Shown piece after piece: positions 44,546-53,229 of a stretch of 64,000 nt of DNA. The position numbers and the translations under genes are program-made. The DNA lies in contig NZ_CP084629.1 of NCBI RefSeq assembly GCF_022878925.1, positions 620,001-684,000 of the forward strand, given 5' to 3'. The stretch is from Caballeronia sp. TF1N1. Lineage in GTDB: Bacteria > Pseudomonadota > Gammaproteobacteria > Burkholderiales > Burkholderiaceae. The stretch's first letter is position 1; each line of letters begins with the position of its first letter. Under the pieces are notes generated by a model that worked only from the letters and a program-made list of their open reading frames with translations, was not told where the DNA came from and searched no databases.

Positions 44546-46807
44546 CTAGTCCAACCGCCGCCGCAGCCCGTCGCCCGCTAGCGGCATGTCACGCAGCCTC
44601 TTCCCCGTGGCGTCGAAGAGCGCGTTGCCGAGCGCGCCCGCGGTCGGTCCCATCGACGCTTCCGCTGCACCGAGAAACGGCGCGCCCGGTCTATCGATCA
44701 GATGCACGTTGACCGCGCGGGGCACGGCGGAAAATCGCAGGATCGGGTAACTGCTCCAGTCGAAGCTGCGGATGCGCTTCGTGTCGAACTGCAATTCCTC
44801 GTACAGCGTCCAGCTCGCCGATTGCAGCACTCCGCCCTCGATCTGATTGCGAATACCGTCGGGATTCACGATCTGCCCGGAATCCACCGCGACCTCGGCA
44901 TGTTCCAGCACCACCTGACCGGTTTCGGGAACCACGGACACCTCGACCGCTATCGCCACATAAGCCATCAGATTCTTGTATTTGGCGAATGCGAAGCCGA
45001 CGCCGTGATTGCGCTTGCGCGGCGCACGCGGCCAGCCGAACTTCTCCGCCGCAAGCGCGATGACATCGCGGGCGCGCGGGTCGTGCATATGCTTCAGCCG
45101 GAACGCGACGGGGTCCGCGTTTGCGGCGGCCGCCAGTTCGTCCATGAACATCTCGATGGTGAACACGTTCATATGCGCGCCGAGCGAACGCATGGCTGAC
45201 GTATGCAGCGGCATCGTCGGCGAGAAGTTGTTCATCACGTGAAGATTGGGGAACGTGTAGAGCGGAATGGCGTTGCGGTCGCCGCCGCCTTCAGGCTGCA
45301 CCATCGGCGTCGAAGGCGCGGGCGCGAACGGATGTTCCAGCATCTGCGCCGGAATCAACCGGCCCGCGTTCACAATCCGCTCGTTATGCGAGCTGCTCCA
45401 AAGCGCATAATTCCAGTCGACGATATTCCCGCCAGCGTCGAGCGACGCGCTCAATTCAGTGACCATCGCGGGCGTGTAGTGGTCCCACGTGTGCTCCTGT
45501 TCGCGCATCCATTGCACGCGCACGGGCTGGCCTTCCATTTCCCGTGCGATGAGCGCGGCGTGCGCGGCGACATCGTCCGCGCCGTTGTGACCGTAGCAGC
45601 CCGATCCTTCGACATGGATGCAACGTACCTTTTCCTTCGGCATGGACAGCATCTCGGCGAGGCCGTCGCGTAACGGATACACGCCTTGCGAATGCGTCCA
45701 TACAGTCATCGCGCCGTGCTCGAACATAGCGACGGCGCAGGATGGTCCGATCGAGCCGTGCATCATGTAGCGGCGCGTGTAGCGAGCGTCGAGCGTCTTT
45801 GCCGGCGTGCCAGCCGCGCCGTGTGTATCGGCGATCTCGATATGCTGCGTCGAGATCGTCTTCAAATCGCGATGCACGGTGGCCGGATCGGGTAAGGCGC
45901 GCCCCGCGCTCCACTGGCTTCCCGCGGCGAGCGCGCGTTGCGCCTGCACCGCTTGCCATTCGCCTTTGGCCACCACGGCAAGCATGCTGCCGTTTCTGAT
46001 GACCTTGATGACGCCCGGCATCTTCATGATGGCGGGCGTGTTGGTTTCCATGAGCCGCGCCTCGTACACGGGCGGCATCACCACGCGGGCGTGGACCATG
46101 CCGGGCATCGTCATGTCCTGAACATAGCTCACGCCGCCCGTGACCTTGCGCGGAATATCCACGCGCGGCAACGACGTGCCGATCATGTCGAAGCTCGCGG
46201 GATTCTTGAGCGGCGAGACCGCCGACGCCACGCGATGCAGATCGATCATGCCGACCGCTTCGCCGTACGTCATGCTTCGTCCGTCTGGCGCTTCGATGAC
46301 CGCATCGTGCGTGCGGAGCACATTGCTGGCGACGCCGAAATGACGAGCGGCCGCATCGACGAGAAGCCCGCGCACTTGTGCCGATGCGTTCAGCAACGCG
46401 CTGCCGCTATCGGCAATGGTGTGACTGCCCGCGGTGAGGCCTTCGTCCGGCGAGGCGCCCGTATCGGCGGTGAGGAAGTCGATGAGCGCGGGCGCCATGT
46501 CCAGTTCCTCCGCGGCGATCTGCAGGAGCGCGGTTCGCACGCCCGTGCCTAGCTCGACCTTGCCGGTGTAGACGGTGACCTTGCCCGTACGATCGATCTT
46601 GATCCACGAATCGAGATACGGATTGGTCTTAAGGCTGCCCGCGAGCGCCTGCGTCGCCCGGCCGATGTGCACTTCGGCGCCTTCGTCGGCGATCACTTCC
46701 TGAGCCATGGCGCTCACGCCGGGAAGCATGCTGAAGCTCACGACGAGCGCGCCGGACATGAGAAAGCGCCGCCGTTTCTCGTCGATCCTGTCTTCCGCGA
46801 CGCTCAT
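44546..46807 (-). CDS. molybdopterin-binding subunit of a xanthine-dehydrogenase-family hydroxylase
   Basis: The product is 753 residues from ATG 46807. A Tat signal (KRRRFLMSGALVVSFSMLPG) indicates export of the folded cofactor-loaded subunit. It contains LGTGVRTALLQIAAEELD, GSHTIADSGSALLNAS, and the C-terminal GAAEASMGPTAGALGNAL with the active-site Glu. It belongs to the isoquinoline-oxidoreductase/aldehyde-oxidase (IorB-like) branch, which works with a small 2Fe-2S subunit and a membrane cytochrome c instead of a FAD subunit. Substrates include aldehydes and N-heterocycles. It overlaps the 2Fe-2S gene by 4 nt. Confidence 0.9.
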   Translation of the reverse strand: MSVAEDRIDEKRRRFLMSGALVVSFSMLPGVSAMAQEVIADEGAEVHIGRATQALAGSLKTNPYLDSWIKIDRTGKVTVYTGKVELGTGVRTALLQIAAEELDMAPALIDFLTADTGASPDEGLTAGSHTIADSGSALLNASAQVRGLLVDAAARHFGVASNVLRTHDAVIEAPDGRSMTYGEAVGMIDLHRVASAVSPLKNPASFDMIGTSLPRVDIPRKVTGGVSYVQDMTMPGMVHARVVMPPVYEARLMETNTPAIMKMPGVIKVIRNGSMLAVVAKGEWQAVQAQRALAAGSQWSAGRALPDPATVHRDLKTISTQHIEIADTHGAAGTPAKTLDARYTRRYMMHGSIGPSCAVAMFEHGAMTVWTHSQGVYPLRDGLAEMLSMPKEKVRCIHVEGSGCYGHNGADDVAAHAALIAREMEGQPVRVQWMREQEHTWDHYTPAMVTELSASLDAGGNIVDWNYALWSSSHNERIVNAGRLIPAQMLEHPFAPAPSTPMVQPEGGGDRNAIPLYTFPNLHVMNNFSPTMPLHTSAMRSLGAHMNVFTIEMFMDELAAAANADPVAFRLKHMHDPRARDVIALAAEKFGWPRAPRKRNHGVGFAFAKYKNLMAYVAIAVEVSVVPETGQVVLEHAEVAVDSGQIVNPDGIRNQIEGGVLQSASWTLYEELQFDTKRIRSFDWSSYPILRFSAVPRAVNVHLIDRPGAPFLGAAEASMGPTAGALGNALFDATGKRLRDMPLAGDGLRRRLD

Positions 46808-47280
46808 TGCGCGCCTCCGTTCGGTGCGCTCAGATGCGCGACTTCGCGGATCGCGGCGAGAATCCGCATGTGCGTGCCGCACCGGCAAAGGTTCGGCTCC
46901 ATGTGTTCGAGCAGTTCGCTCTCGGTCGGATGCGGATTGCGGTCGATGAGCGCCTGCGCGCGCATGATCATGCCGGCGATGCAGTAGCCGCACTGCGCGG
47001 CCTGATGATCGATGAACGCTTTTTGCAGCGCGCCGGGATGCTGGATCGTGCCGAGACTCTCGATGGTCCGCACAGGCCGCTTGCCGATGGCCGCGACAGG
47101 AATCAGACATGAGAACACGGCTTCGCCATCCACGATCACGGTGCAAGCGCCGCATTGCCCGAGGCCGCAGCCGAACTTCGCGCCATGCAGTTGCAGGTTC
47201 TCGCGCAGGGCATAGAGCAGCGGTGTCGAAGGATCGATGTCGAGCGCGTGCTGCGCGCCGTTGACGGTGAGGTTGATCAT
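46804..47280 (-). CDS. 2Fe-2S subunit of the molybdenum hydroxylase
   Basis: The product is 158 residues. A plant-type [2Fe-2S] site is formed by Cys38, Cys43, Cys46 and Cys58 (KFGCGLGQCGACT). A second one is in the C-terminal helical domain (CGYCIAGM with CRCGTH). It passes electrons from the Mo centre to the cytochrome c. There is no signal peptide, so it would be exported bound to the Tat-signal partner. It overlaps the neighbours at both ends by 4 nt. Confidence 0.93.
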   Translation of the reverse strand: MINLTVNGAQHALDIDPSTPLLYALRENLQLHGAKFGCGLGQCGACTVIVDGEAVFSCLIPVAAIGKRPVRTIESLGTIQHPGALQKAFIDHQAAQCGYCIAGMIMRAQALIDRNPHPTESELLEHMEPNLCRCGTHMRILAAIREVAHLSAPNGGAQ

Positions 47281-48554
47281 CGCGCGTGATTCTCCTTTCT
47301 GATGCTGGCCGCCATGGCGTCGATGCCGGTCCACGGATCGCGTTGCGAGTACGTCGCCCGAATGTAGGACGCGAGATCGGCGATCTGCCGGTCGTCGTAG
47401 ATCTGGCCGAAGCCGGGCATGTAGTTCGTGCTGTCTTCGCCATGCCAGCCGTTGCCGCTCAACATCATCTGGATTGCGTTGCGCGGCGTCGCGGCATCGA
47501 CGGCGCTGCTGAACGCGAGCGTGGGGCGCTCGCCGATAGACTGCATCGGCGCGGCCGGGCCGTGGCATTGCGCGCACGATGCGGCGAAGAGCGTCGCGCC
47601 ACGTCGTATCGCGGGCGATGTGCCTTCCGGCGCGACGCCAATGGCGATGGCGGGCCGTGCTTTCTGTATCGACATGAGATACGCGGCGATTGCCTGCACG
47701 TCTTCTTCGGGCACGGTTGCGAGATCGCGCGTGACGGGCAGCATGGGGCCGGCGGCCGCGCCGTGTTCGCTCGCGCGACCGGTACGCAGATACGTCACGA
47801 GTTGCTCGCGCGTCCACGGCTTCGGCGCTGCATACAGTGCGTTGAGCGCGGGCGCTTCCCAGCCGTCGACGATGCCGCCATCGAACGCATGCCCGGCCTT
47901 TTCTCCGCCAATCGGATTGAGCGGCGAATGACATGATGCACAGTGACCGAGGCCATCCACGAGCAGCTTGCCGCGATTCCATTCGGCATCTTTGGATGCA
48001 TCCGGGTGCTCCGCGCCCGGCCGCAAGAAGAGAACGTTCCAGAAGGCGAGCAAGGGCCGGAAGTTCAACGGAAAGATGAGTCGATTGGCGGGCGCACTCG
48101 CTTTCACGGGTTCGCGCGTCATCAGGTAGGCATAGGCTGCCGCGATATCGCTGTCAGGCATACGCGTGAAGTGGATATACGGAAAGGCGGGATACAGCAG
48201 GTGCCCGTCGCGCGCGATTCCATGGCGCAACGCGCGCGTGAAGGCTTCGAGCGACCAGTCGCCGATGCCTGTCGCAACGTCCGACGTGATGTTGGTCGCG
48301 TAGATCGTGCCGAAGGGCGTGGCGAGCGGCAGGCCGCCCGCGAACGGCTTGCCGCCCTTGGCCGTGTGACACACGATGCAGTCGCCCAACGCGACGATGC
48401 GCGCGCCCGCGAGCCGCGTGTTTGCGTCGAACGACGCCGGCGCGGGTGGCGTGACCGGTGCGATGGCCGGTTGCCACATCAGCCATGCGGCGATCATCAG
48501 CGCGGCGGCGATCACCACGCTTACGCCCGCCAGCAATCGGGACTTGCGAGTCAT
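47277..48554 (-). CDS. triheme cytochrome c of the molybdenum hydroxylase
   Basis: The product is 425 residues. A single N-terminal membrane helix (LLAGVSVVIAAALMIAAWLMW) anchors three cytochrome c domains with heme motifs CIVCH (59-63), CASCH (about 208) and CAQCH (about 330). It probably transfers electrons from the Mo hydroxylase to the respiratory chain in the periplasm. It is the promoter-proximal gene of the three-gene operon; the upstream gap 48555-48660 holds no clear promoter motif. Confidence 0.92.
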   Translation of the reverse strand: MTRKSRLLAGVSVVIAAALMIAAWLMWQPAIAPVTPPAPASFDANTRLAGARIVALGDCIVCHTAKGGKPFAGGLPLATPFGTIYATNITSDVATGIGDWSLEAFTRALRHGIARDGHLLYPAFPYIHFTRMPDSDIAAAYAYLMTREPVKASAPANRLIFPLNFRPLLAFWNVLFLRPGAEHPDASKDAEWNRGKLLVDGLGHCASCHSPLNPIGGEKAGHAFDGGIVDGWEAPALNALYAAPKPWTREQLVTYLRTGRASEHGAAAGPMLPVTRDLATVPEEDVQAIAAYLMSIQKARPAIAIGVAPEGTSPAIRRGATLFAASCAQCHGPAAPMQSIGERPTLAFSSAVDAATPRNAIQMMLSGNGWHGEDSTNYMPGFGQIYDDRQIADLASYIRATYSQRDPWTGIDAMAASIRKENHAR

Positions 48555-48660
48555 TCACGCACCTTTGGAAGTGGTCATGCAACTACCGGTCAAAGTATCG
48601 ACCGCCCGCGAAAATGTCCTGAAGCGGCGCTGAAATCTTGTTAAGGCAAACGAGCTTTCA

Positions 48661-49875
48661 TTAAGCGTGACGAGCCGCATGTCGCCGTCCGATGGCGAGA
48701 TAGTGCGTGAGCGCGATCAACGGAAACGCCGTTGCCACCGTTGCCACCAGCGGCCAGCCGCCATGCTCGTAAAGCGGACTCGCCAGCGCCGATCCGACCG
48801 CGCCGCCCACGAAGATGCTCGTCATGTAAAGCGCGTTGAGACGATTGCGGCTCGCCGCGTGCAGCGCATAGATCTCGCGCTGGCCGAGCACCATGTTCAT
48901 CTGCACGCCGAAGTCGAGCACGATGCCTGTCGCCACCAATCCGATCACGCCCCACGCCGGATGAATCAACGCCGGCGCGTATGCCAGCGCGCCTACCACC
49001 AACGCGATGAGCGTCGCGCGCACCGTGTGGCCCGCATCCGCGAGCCGTCCCGCTACCGGTGCCGACGTCGCGCCTATCGCGCCGACCAGCGCGAAGATGC
49101 CGATCTGCGTTTGCGACAGTCCGAAGTGACGCGTCAACTCGACGGGAATCGCGGTCCAGAAAAGGCTGAACGAAGCGAACATGAGCGCCTGATAAAACGA
49201 ACGATGTCGCAAGACGGGCATCGTGCGAATCAAGTGTCCAAGCGAGCCGATGAGTTCGAAATACGTGGCCTTGTGATCCGGCTGGCGACGCGGAATGGTC
49301 AACGCGAGCACGCTCGTGACGACCGCCATCAACACGGCCGCGCAGCCGAATACCGCGCGCCAGCCGAAGTGACCGGCGACCACGCTCGATATGGGGCGCG
49401 ACAGCAAAATGCCGAGCAAGAGTCCGCTCATGATGGTGCCGACCACCTTGCCGCGCGACTCGTCGGGCGCGAGATGCGCGGCAAGCGGAATCAGAATCTG
49501 CACGGCAACCGAACTGAAGCCGACCAGGAGCGAGACGCCGAGAAACAAGCCCGCCTGATGCGTGAACGCCGCGGCGGCAAGGCTCGCGATCGACACCAGC
49601 GCGGTGATGATCATCAACTTGCGGTTTTCCAGCAGGTCGCCGAGCGGTACGAGAAAGAACAGGCCGATTGCATAGCCGATCTGCGTGAGCGACACGATCA
49701 TGCTCGCCGCGCCGCCCGACATATGGATGTCCGGTGCAATCAACTCGGTGATCGGCTGCGCATAGTAAAGATTCGCGACGATAGCGCCGCAACAGAACGC
49801 GAACAACGCAATGAGCCCGCGTGTCAGCTTGACGGGGCTGCTACTGCCCGTCGTGGTGGATGCCTGGGTCGACAT
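48661..49875 (-). CDS. MFS transporter (drug-efflux-like)
   Basis: The product is 404 residues from ATG 49875, preceded by GAGGAG. It has twelve hydrophobic segments, with YYAQPITELIAPDIHMS in segment 1-2 and the loop 2-3 motif GDLLENRKLMI (G-x-x-x-D/E-x-x-x-R/K type). It sits in the inner membrane. The FAD monooxygenase gene ends 37 nt upstream on the same strand, so the two probably share a transcript, one modifying and one moving a compound. Confidence 0.85.
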   Translation of the reverse strand: MSTQASTTTGSSSPVKLTRGLIALFAFCCGAIVANLYYAQPITELIAPDIHMSGGAASMIVSLTQIGYAIGLFFLVPLGDLLENRKLMIITALVSIASLAAAAFTHQAGLFLGVSLLVGFSSVAVQILIPLAAHLAPDESRGKVVGTIMSGLLLGILLSRPISSVVAGHFGWRAVFGCAAVLMAVVTSVLALTIPRRQPDHKATYFELIGSLGHLIRTMPVLRHRSFYQALMFASFSLFWTAIPVELTRHFGLSQTQIGIFALVGAIGATSAPVAGRLADAGHTVRATLIALVVGALAYAPALIHPAWGVIGLVATGIVLDFGVQMNMVLGQREIYALHAASRNRLNALYMTSIFVGGAVGSALASPLYEHGGWPLVATVATAFPLIALTHYLAIGRRHAARHA

Positions 49876-49912
49876 GACGACTCCTCGAATCAAAAAGAAG
49901 AAAGCGGCGCGC

Positions 49913-51061
49913 TCAATGCCCGACCTTCATCAGGCGGTTGCCGAGCGAAATTCCTAGATCGGTCATGCGCCGGCCGAGTTGCAATTGCTGATGCTCCCAG
50001 CGTCGCAAAGCGGTATCGATGGTCTCGCCGCCATCCGCCACCGCCGACAACGCCAGCGCCAGCGCATGTGCGTTGGCCGCCGCCTTGGCGGTGCTGCCCG
50101 CCGTATGCGGCCGTGGCACGGACGCCGCATCGCCCAGCAGCAGCGCACGGCCGAACACCATTTGCGGCGAGCGCAGATCGACGATCGGCTGCATGAACGG
50201 ATCGTCCGTGGATTCGACGAGTGCGCGGAAAGTCGGGCCAAGCATGGTCCGCGCTTCGTCGCGCAACTGAACGATGTCGGCGTTCTTGGTCGAACCCGGC
50301 GGCAACGAAAACGCGCGCTTCTCGCCATGACGATCGACGAGCAGTTCACCGAGCCGTTCGGCGCCGTACTTGCGATACCAGACCCAGTTCCAGCGACGCT
50401 CGCCTGGCACGGTCGAATCGTCATCGCCGGGAATGAGGTATGAAAGCCCCGAGTGCCCGTCGCCGTCCTGAAACGCGAAGCGGTCGCGCAGCATGTTCGC
50501 GGCGAAGATCGGCAGGTCGGGTTCCTCGACGAGTCCGCGCCACGCCACGTAACCTGCATAGACCGGCACGATCTCGGGCAAGAGCCGCCGCCTGAGTGTC
50601 GAGCGGATACCGTCCGCGCCGATCAGCAGATCGGCCTCGACGCTGCGGCCGCTTTCGAAGCGCGCGACGACGCGCTCGCCGTCCTGATCGAAATCGACGA
50701 AGGTCTCGCCCGCATGAAGCGCCTGCGCGGGCAAGGCGTTTTTCATCGCGCGATAGAGCAGGCTCCACGACGTCTGCATCTGCGGCATGTGGAACTGTTC
50801 GAGCACGCGGTCTTCGCGATCCAGATAGATGCGATCGCCCGAATTCACGCCCGGCGGATTCGGCACCGCGACGCCCGCAAATGCGAGCGCTTCCAGCACA
50901 TCCGGCTGCAACACGACTCCGCCACCCCGGCTTTCGAGCTGGTTCGGCGAAGTTTCGAAAACATCGGCATGCCAGCCTGCCGCGCGCAGGGCGTTGGCCG
51001 TGAGCAAGCCGCCAAGCGATCCGCCGATGACGACGGCACGCGGTTTATCGAACGCGTTCAT
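49913..51061 (-). CDS. FAD-dependent aromatic monooxygenase
   Basis: The product is 382 residues of the PHBH-like flavoprotein monooxygenase fold. FAD motif VIGGSLGGLLTANALRAAGW is at the start, then DLLIGADGIRSTLRRRL with the DG motif, and LLLGDAASVPRPHTAGSTAKAAANAHALA with the GD motif. The overall character resembles the 2,6-dihydroxypyridine-hydroxylase branch. It is NAD(P)H-dependent and cytoplasmic. It diverges from the LysR gene at 51215, its likely regulator. Confidence 0.88.
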   Translation of the reverse strand: MNAFDKPRAVVIGGSLGGLLTANALRAAGWHADVFETSPNQLESRGGGVVLQPDVLEALAFAGVAVPNPPGVNSGDRIYLDREDRVLEQFHMPQMQTSWSLLYRAMKNALPAQALHAGETFVDFDQDGERVVARFESGRSVEADLLIGADGIRSTLRRRLLPEIVPVYAGYVAWRGLVEEPDLPIFAANMLRDRFAFQDGDGHSGLSYLIPGDDDSTVPGERRWNWVWYRKYGAERLGELLVDRHGEKRAFSLPPGSTKNADIVQLRDEARTMLGPTFRALVESTDDPFMQPIVDLRSPQMVFGRALLLGDAASVPRPHTAGSTAKAAANAHALALALSAVADGGETIDTALRRWEHQQLQLGRRMTDLGISLGNRLMKVGH

Positions 51062-51214
51062 GCTGCTTTCCTTTGCGCCGCTAAACGCCGCGCGGTGATG
51101 AACCCTTCTGGAGCCGATGCACGCAGCTTATGCGTTGCGTCGCGATTGTTGAATATGGATAGAATGCAAGTTCGCGTTGCGTCGGGCGCAACGAAACGTG
51201 GATTACGGGCGAAC

Positions 51215-52144
51215 ATGGACAAGCTCCTCGCGGTCAGGACGCTGCTGGAAGTCGCGGAGGCTGGCGGCTTCTCGAAGGCAGCGCAACGTCTGGGCGTAGC
51301 CACGTCATCGGTCACGCGTCTCATGGATTCGCTCGAAGACTCGCTCGGCGCCGCGCTGCTCACGCGCACGCCGCGCAAAGTCAGCCTCACGGATGCCGGA
51401 ATCGCGTATGTCGAGCAGGTTTCGAAAGTGCTCGACGACCTCGCCGAAGCCGACGAAAGCGTATTCGACAGCGGCGCGGCGCCCGTGGGCACGCTCAGGA
51501 TCTCGGCGCCGTCCACGTACAGCCGCCTGTGCCTCGCCCCGCATTTCGCGGCGTTTCTCGCGGAGCATCCGCGCGTGTTTCTCGATGTCGTCATCGCCGA
51601 TCACTTCACGGACCTCGCGCTCGATCGAATCGATGTTGCGGTCCGCATCGGCCGCGCCGACCGCGACGCCAATCTCATCGTCAAAAAGCTCGCGGACAAT
51701 CCGCGCCATGTCGTGGCAAGCCACGCGTATCTCGCCCGCAACGGCACGCCGCAGACACCGCAGGACCTCGACGCGCACGAGTGCCTGCGCTTCGCGTACG
51801 GCGGCGGCTATCGCACGCGCCAGGTCTGGACCTTCCGGCGCGATGGCGACGAACAGCGTGTCGATGTGCGCGGTCATCTGCTGTCGAATAATCTCGACAT
51901 CCTTCTCGAAAGCGTCGTATCCGGACGAGGCATTGCGTTGCTGCCCGAATGGCAAGTCGCGCCCGACATTCGCACGGGCCGCGTGGTGCGTCTCTTCGAA
52001 CAGTTCGACGCCAGTCCTCACTCGGGCGATGCCGTGGTCTACGCCGCGTATCTGTCCAATCGCCGGCAATCCAGCAAGGTGCGCGCGCTCGTGCAGTTTC
52101 TCGAAACGCGTCTGCGCGCTTCGGGCGAAGACCGAGGCTCTTGA
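51215..52144 (+). CDS. LysR-family regulator, 309 aa
   Basis: The product is 309 residues from ATG 51215 (MDKLLAVRTLLEVAEAGGFSKAA); upstream in-frame ATGs lie in the intergenic region. It is a paralog of 38550-39479 with the same length and start. It is divergent from the FAD monooxygenase/MFS pair with a 153-bp gap, the classic LysR arrangement, so it most likely controls that pair. The gap holds AT-richer stretches around 51145-51170 but no motif I can be sure of. Confidence 0.9.
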   Translation: MDKLLAVRTLLEVAEAGGFSKAAQRLGVATSSVTRLMDSLEDSLGAALLTRTPRKVSLTDAGIAYVEQVSKVLDDLAEADESVFDSGAAPVGTLRISAPSTYSRLCLAPHFAAFLAEHPRVFLDVVIADHFTDLALDRIDVAVRIGRADRDANLIVKKLADNPRHVVASHAYLARNGTPQTPQDLDAHECLRFAYGGGYRTRQVWTFRRDGDEQRVDVRGHLLSNNLDILLESVVSGRGIALLPEWQVAPDIRTGRVVRLFEQFDASPHSGDAVVYAAYLSNRRQSSKVRALVQFLETRLRASGEDRGS

Positions 52145-52262
52145 ACTGAGTGCAGTGTAGGAACGCCGCGCGGCTAAAGTCCTGCAAAAAACGTGAAATG
52201 TTCTGAGGCGGCGCGTGGGCGCGGGAAAGACGCTTGAACGACATGCTTCGCCGCGCATCGGA

Positions 52263-52277
52263 TTAAGAAGTTTTAAG
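52263..52277 (+). promoter_or_regulatory. distal TTAAG pair
   Basis: TTAAG 52263-52267 and TTAAG 52273-52277 match the tandem box exactly at a 10-bp step. No TAnnnT lies 33-34 bp away on either strand. It may be an upstream auxiliary site for the promoter 137 bp further right. Confidence 0.45.
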
Positions 52278-52285
52278 GACCGTCG

Positions 52286-52307
52286 CGCTTAGTTGGCGCT
52301 TAGTTGG
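52286..52307 (+). repeat. 11-bp perfect tandem repeat
   Basis: CGCTTAGTTGG occurs twice head-to-tail (52286-52296, 52297-52307), just downstream of the distal TTAAG pair. It is a possible binding site for a second regulator. Confidence 0.5.
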
Positions 52308-52399
52308 CGCGTGGTTCGGGCGTGGTGCGTTGAGACTGCCTGGCATCTCGCGTATTCACCGTCGTTCACGGTTCTTGGCGCCAATCCGCATCGCAGCGC

Positions 52400-52452
52400 T
52401 TAAGGCTTTTTTAGAACCCGCCAAAGCCTTTAAAGATTCGTTTCGCTACCCT
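52400..52452 (+). promoter_or_regulatory. TTAA-box promoter for the HD-domain/giant-kinase operon
   Basis: TTAAG 52400-52404 and TTTAG 52410-52414 (one mismatch) keep the 10-bp step, and a further TTAAA at 52430-52434 is in phase. TACCCT 52447-52452, preceded by TTCGC, begins 33 bp after the second box. The coding start is at 52550. It is a weaker match than the other sites. Confidence 0.45.
52402..52430 (+). repeat. 8-bp inverted repeat across the proximal TTAA box
   Basis: AAGGCTTT (52402-52409) and AAAGCCTT (52423-52430) are exact inverted copies with 13 nt between them. They overlap the TTAA box just described. Because they lie upstream of the predicted transcript, a DNA-level operator is likelier than an RNA hairpin. 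Confidence 0.4.
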
Positions 52453-52549
52453 CTGACAAAGAACGCGGACTGCGAACGGTCCTCGACGTCATGCGAATGC
52501 AGCGCGTCGTGACGGACCGCTCGCCATGTCTCGACACACAGGAGCGGGC

Positions 52550-53191
52550 ATGAAGCTGACGATTGCAGGCGTGGCGATTCCCGATACCGCGATGGCGCAG
52601 GCCGCCACGAATCTGATCAGCGCCACGCAATCCGTCCTGATGTTTCATCACGCGCTTCGCTCGTTCCTGTTCGGCGCACTGACCGGCCACCGCGAGAACA
52701 GGCCCTTCGATGCCGAACTGCTCTACCTCGGCGCGCTGTTTCACGATGTCGGACTGAACACGCGCTTCCAGCACTCGCCGAACCGTTTCGAAGTGGACAG
52801 CGCCGATGCCGCGCGCGACTTCATGCGTCAGCACGGCGTGGCCGAGCGTCAGATCGAAGAGGTGTGGCTCGGCATCGCGCTGCATACGACGCCCGGCATT
52901 CCGGAACATCTTTCGACGCTGGTCGCGCTCATCGCCGCCGGCGTGCAGATGGACGTGACGGGCGCGCGTTACGACCAGTTCAGCGAGCCTGAGCGCGATG
53001 AGATCGTGCAGGCGTATCCGCGGGAAACCGGCTTCAAGAAGAAGTTGATCGAAGCGTATGCGCGCGGCATGGAGCATCGGCCGGATACGACCTTCGGCAC
53101 GGTGAACGCCGACGTGCTCGATCGCTGGGACCCGAACTACCGGCGATTGAACTTCTGCGGGCTGGTGTTGGGATCGGACTGGCCGAACTGA
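52550..53191 (+). CDS. HD-domain hydrolase-like protein
   Basis: The product is 213 residues from ATG 52550 with AGGAG upstream. It is an HD-type fold: MFHHALRSFLFGALTG, then LYLGALFHDVGLN with His-Asp, and ALHTTPG further on. It resembles cyanamide-hydratase/HD phosphohydrolase-like proteins of unknown substrate. It is followed 38 nt later by the giant kinase gene and shares its TTAA-box promoter. Confidence 0.82.
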   Translation: MKLTIAGVAIPDTAMAQAATNLISATQSVLMFHHALRSFLFGALTGHRENRPFDAELLYLGALFHDVGLNTRFQHSPNRFEVDSADAARDFMRQHGVAERQIEEVWLGIALHTTPGIPEHLSTLVALIAAGVQMDVTGARYDQFSEPERDEIVQAYPRETGFKKKLIEAYARGMEHRPDTTFGTVNADVLDRWDPNYRRLNFCGLVLGSDWPN

Positions 53192-53229
53192 AATCGAAGG
53201 CTATTGCACATGGCCGAAGGAGAGATGAA

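Larger units (their letters stand above)
52145..52549. other. 405-bp regulatory region upstream of the HD-domain gene
   Basis: No gene is visible. The region contains a distal TTAAG pair (52263-52277), an 11-bp tandem repeat (52286-52307), a proximal box set with -10 (52400-52452) and an inverted repeat (52402-52430). This is the densest cluster of short repeats in the window. Confidence 0.6.

Noticed and set aside
48641..48665. TTAAG at 48641 and 48661 as another regulon site
   Set aside because: The step is 20 bp, one copy overlaps the MFS stop codon, and no TAnnnT lies at the 33-34 bp distance toward the cytochrome gene.
48667..50196. 509-codon plus-strand open frame across the MFS and monooxygenase genes
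   Set aside because: It is antisense to two well-supported genes, has no domain, and has an Arg/Gln-rich composition typical of shadow frames.
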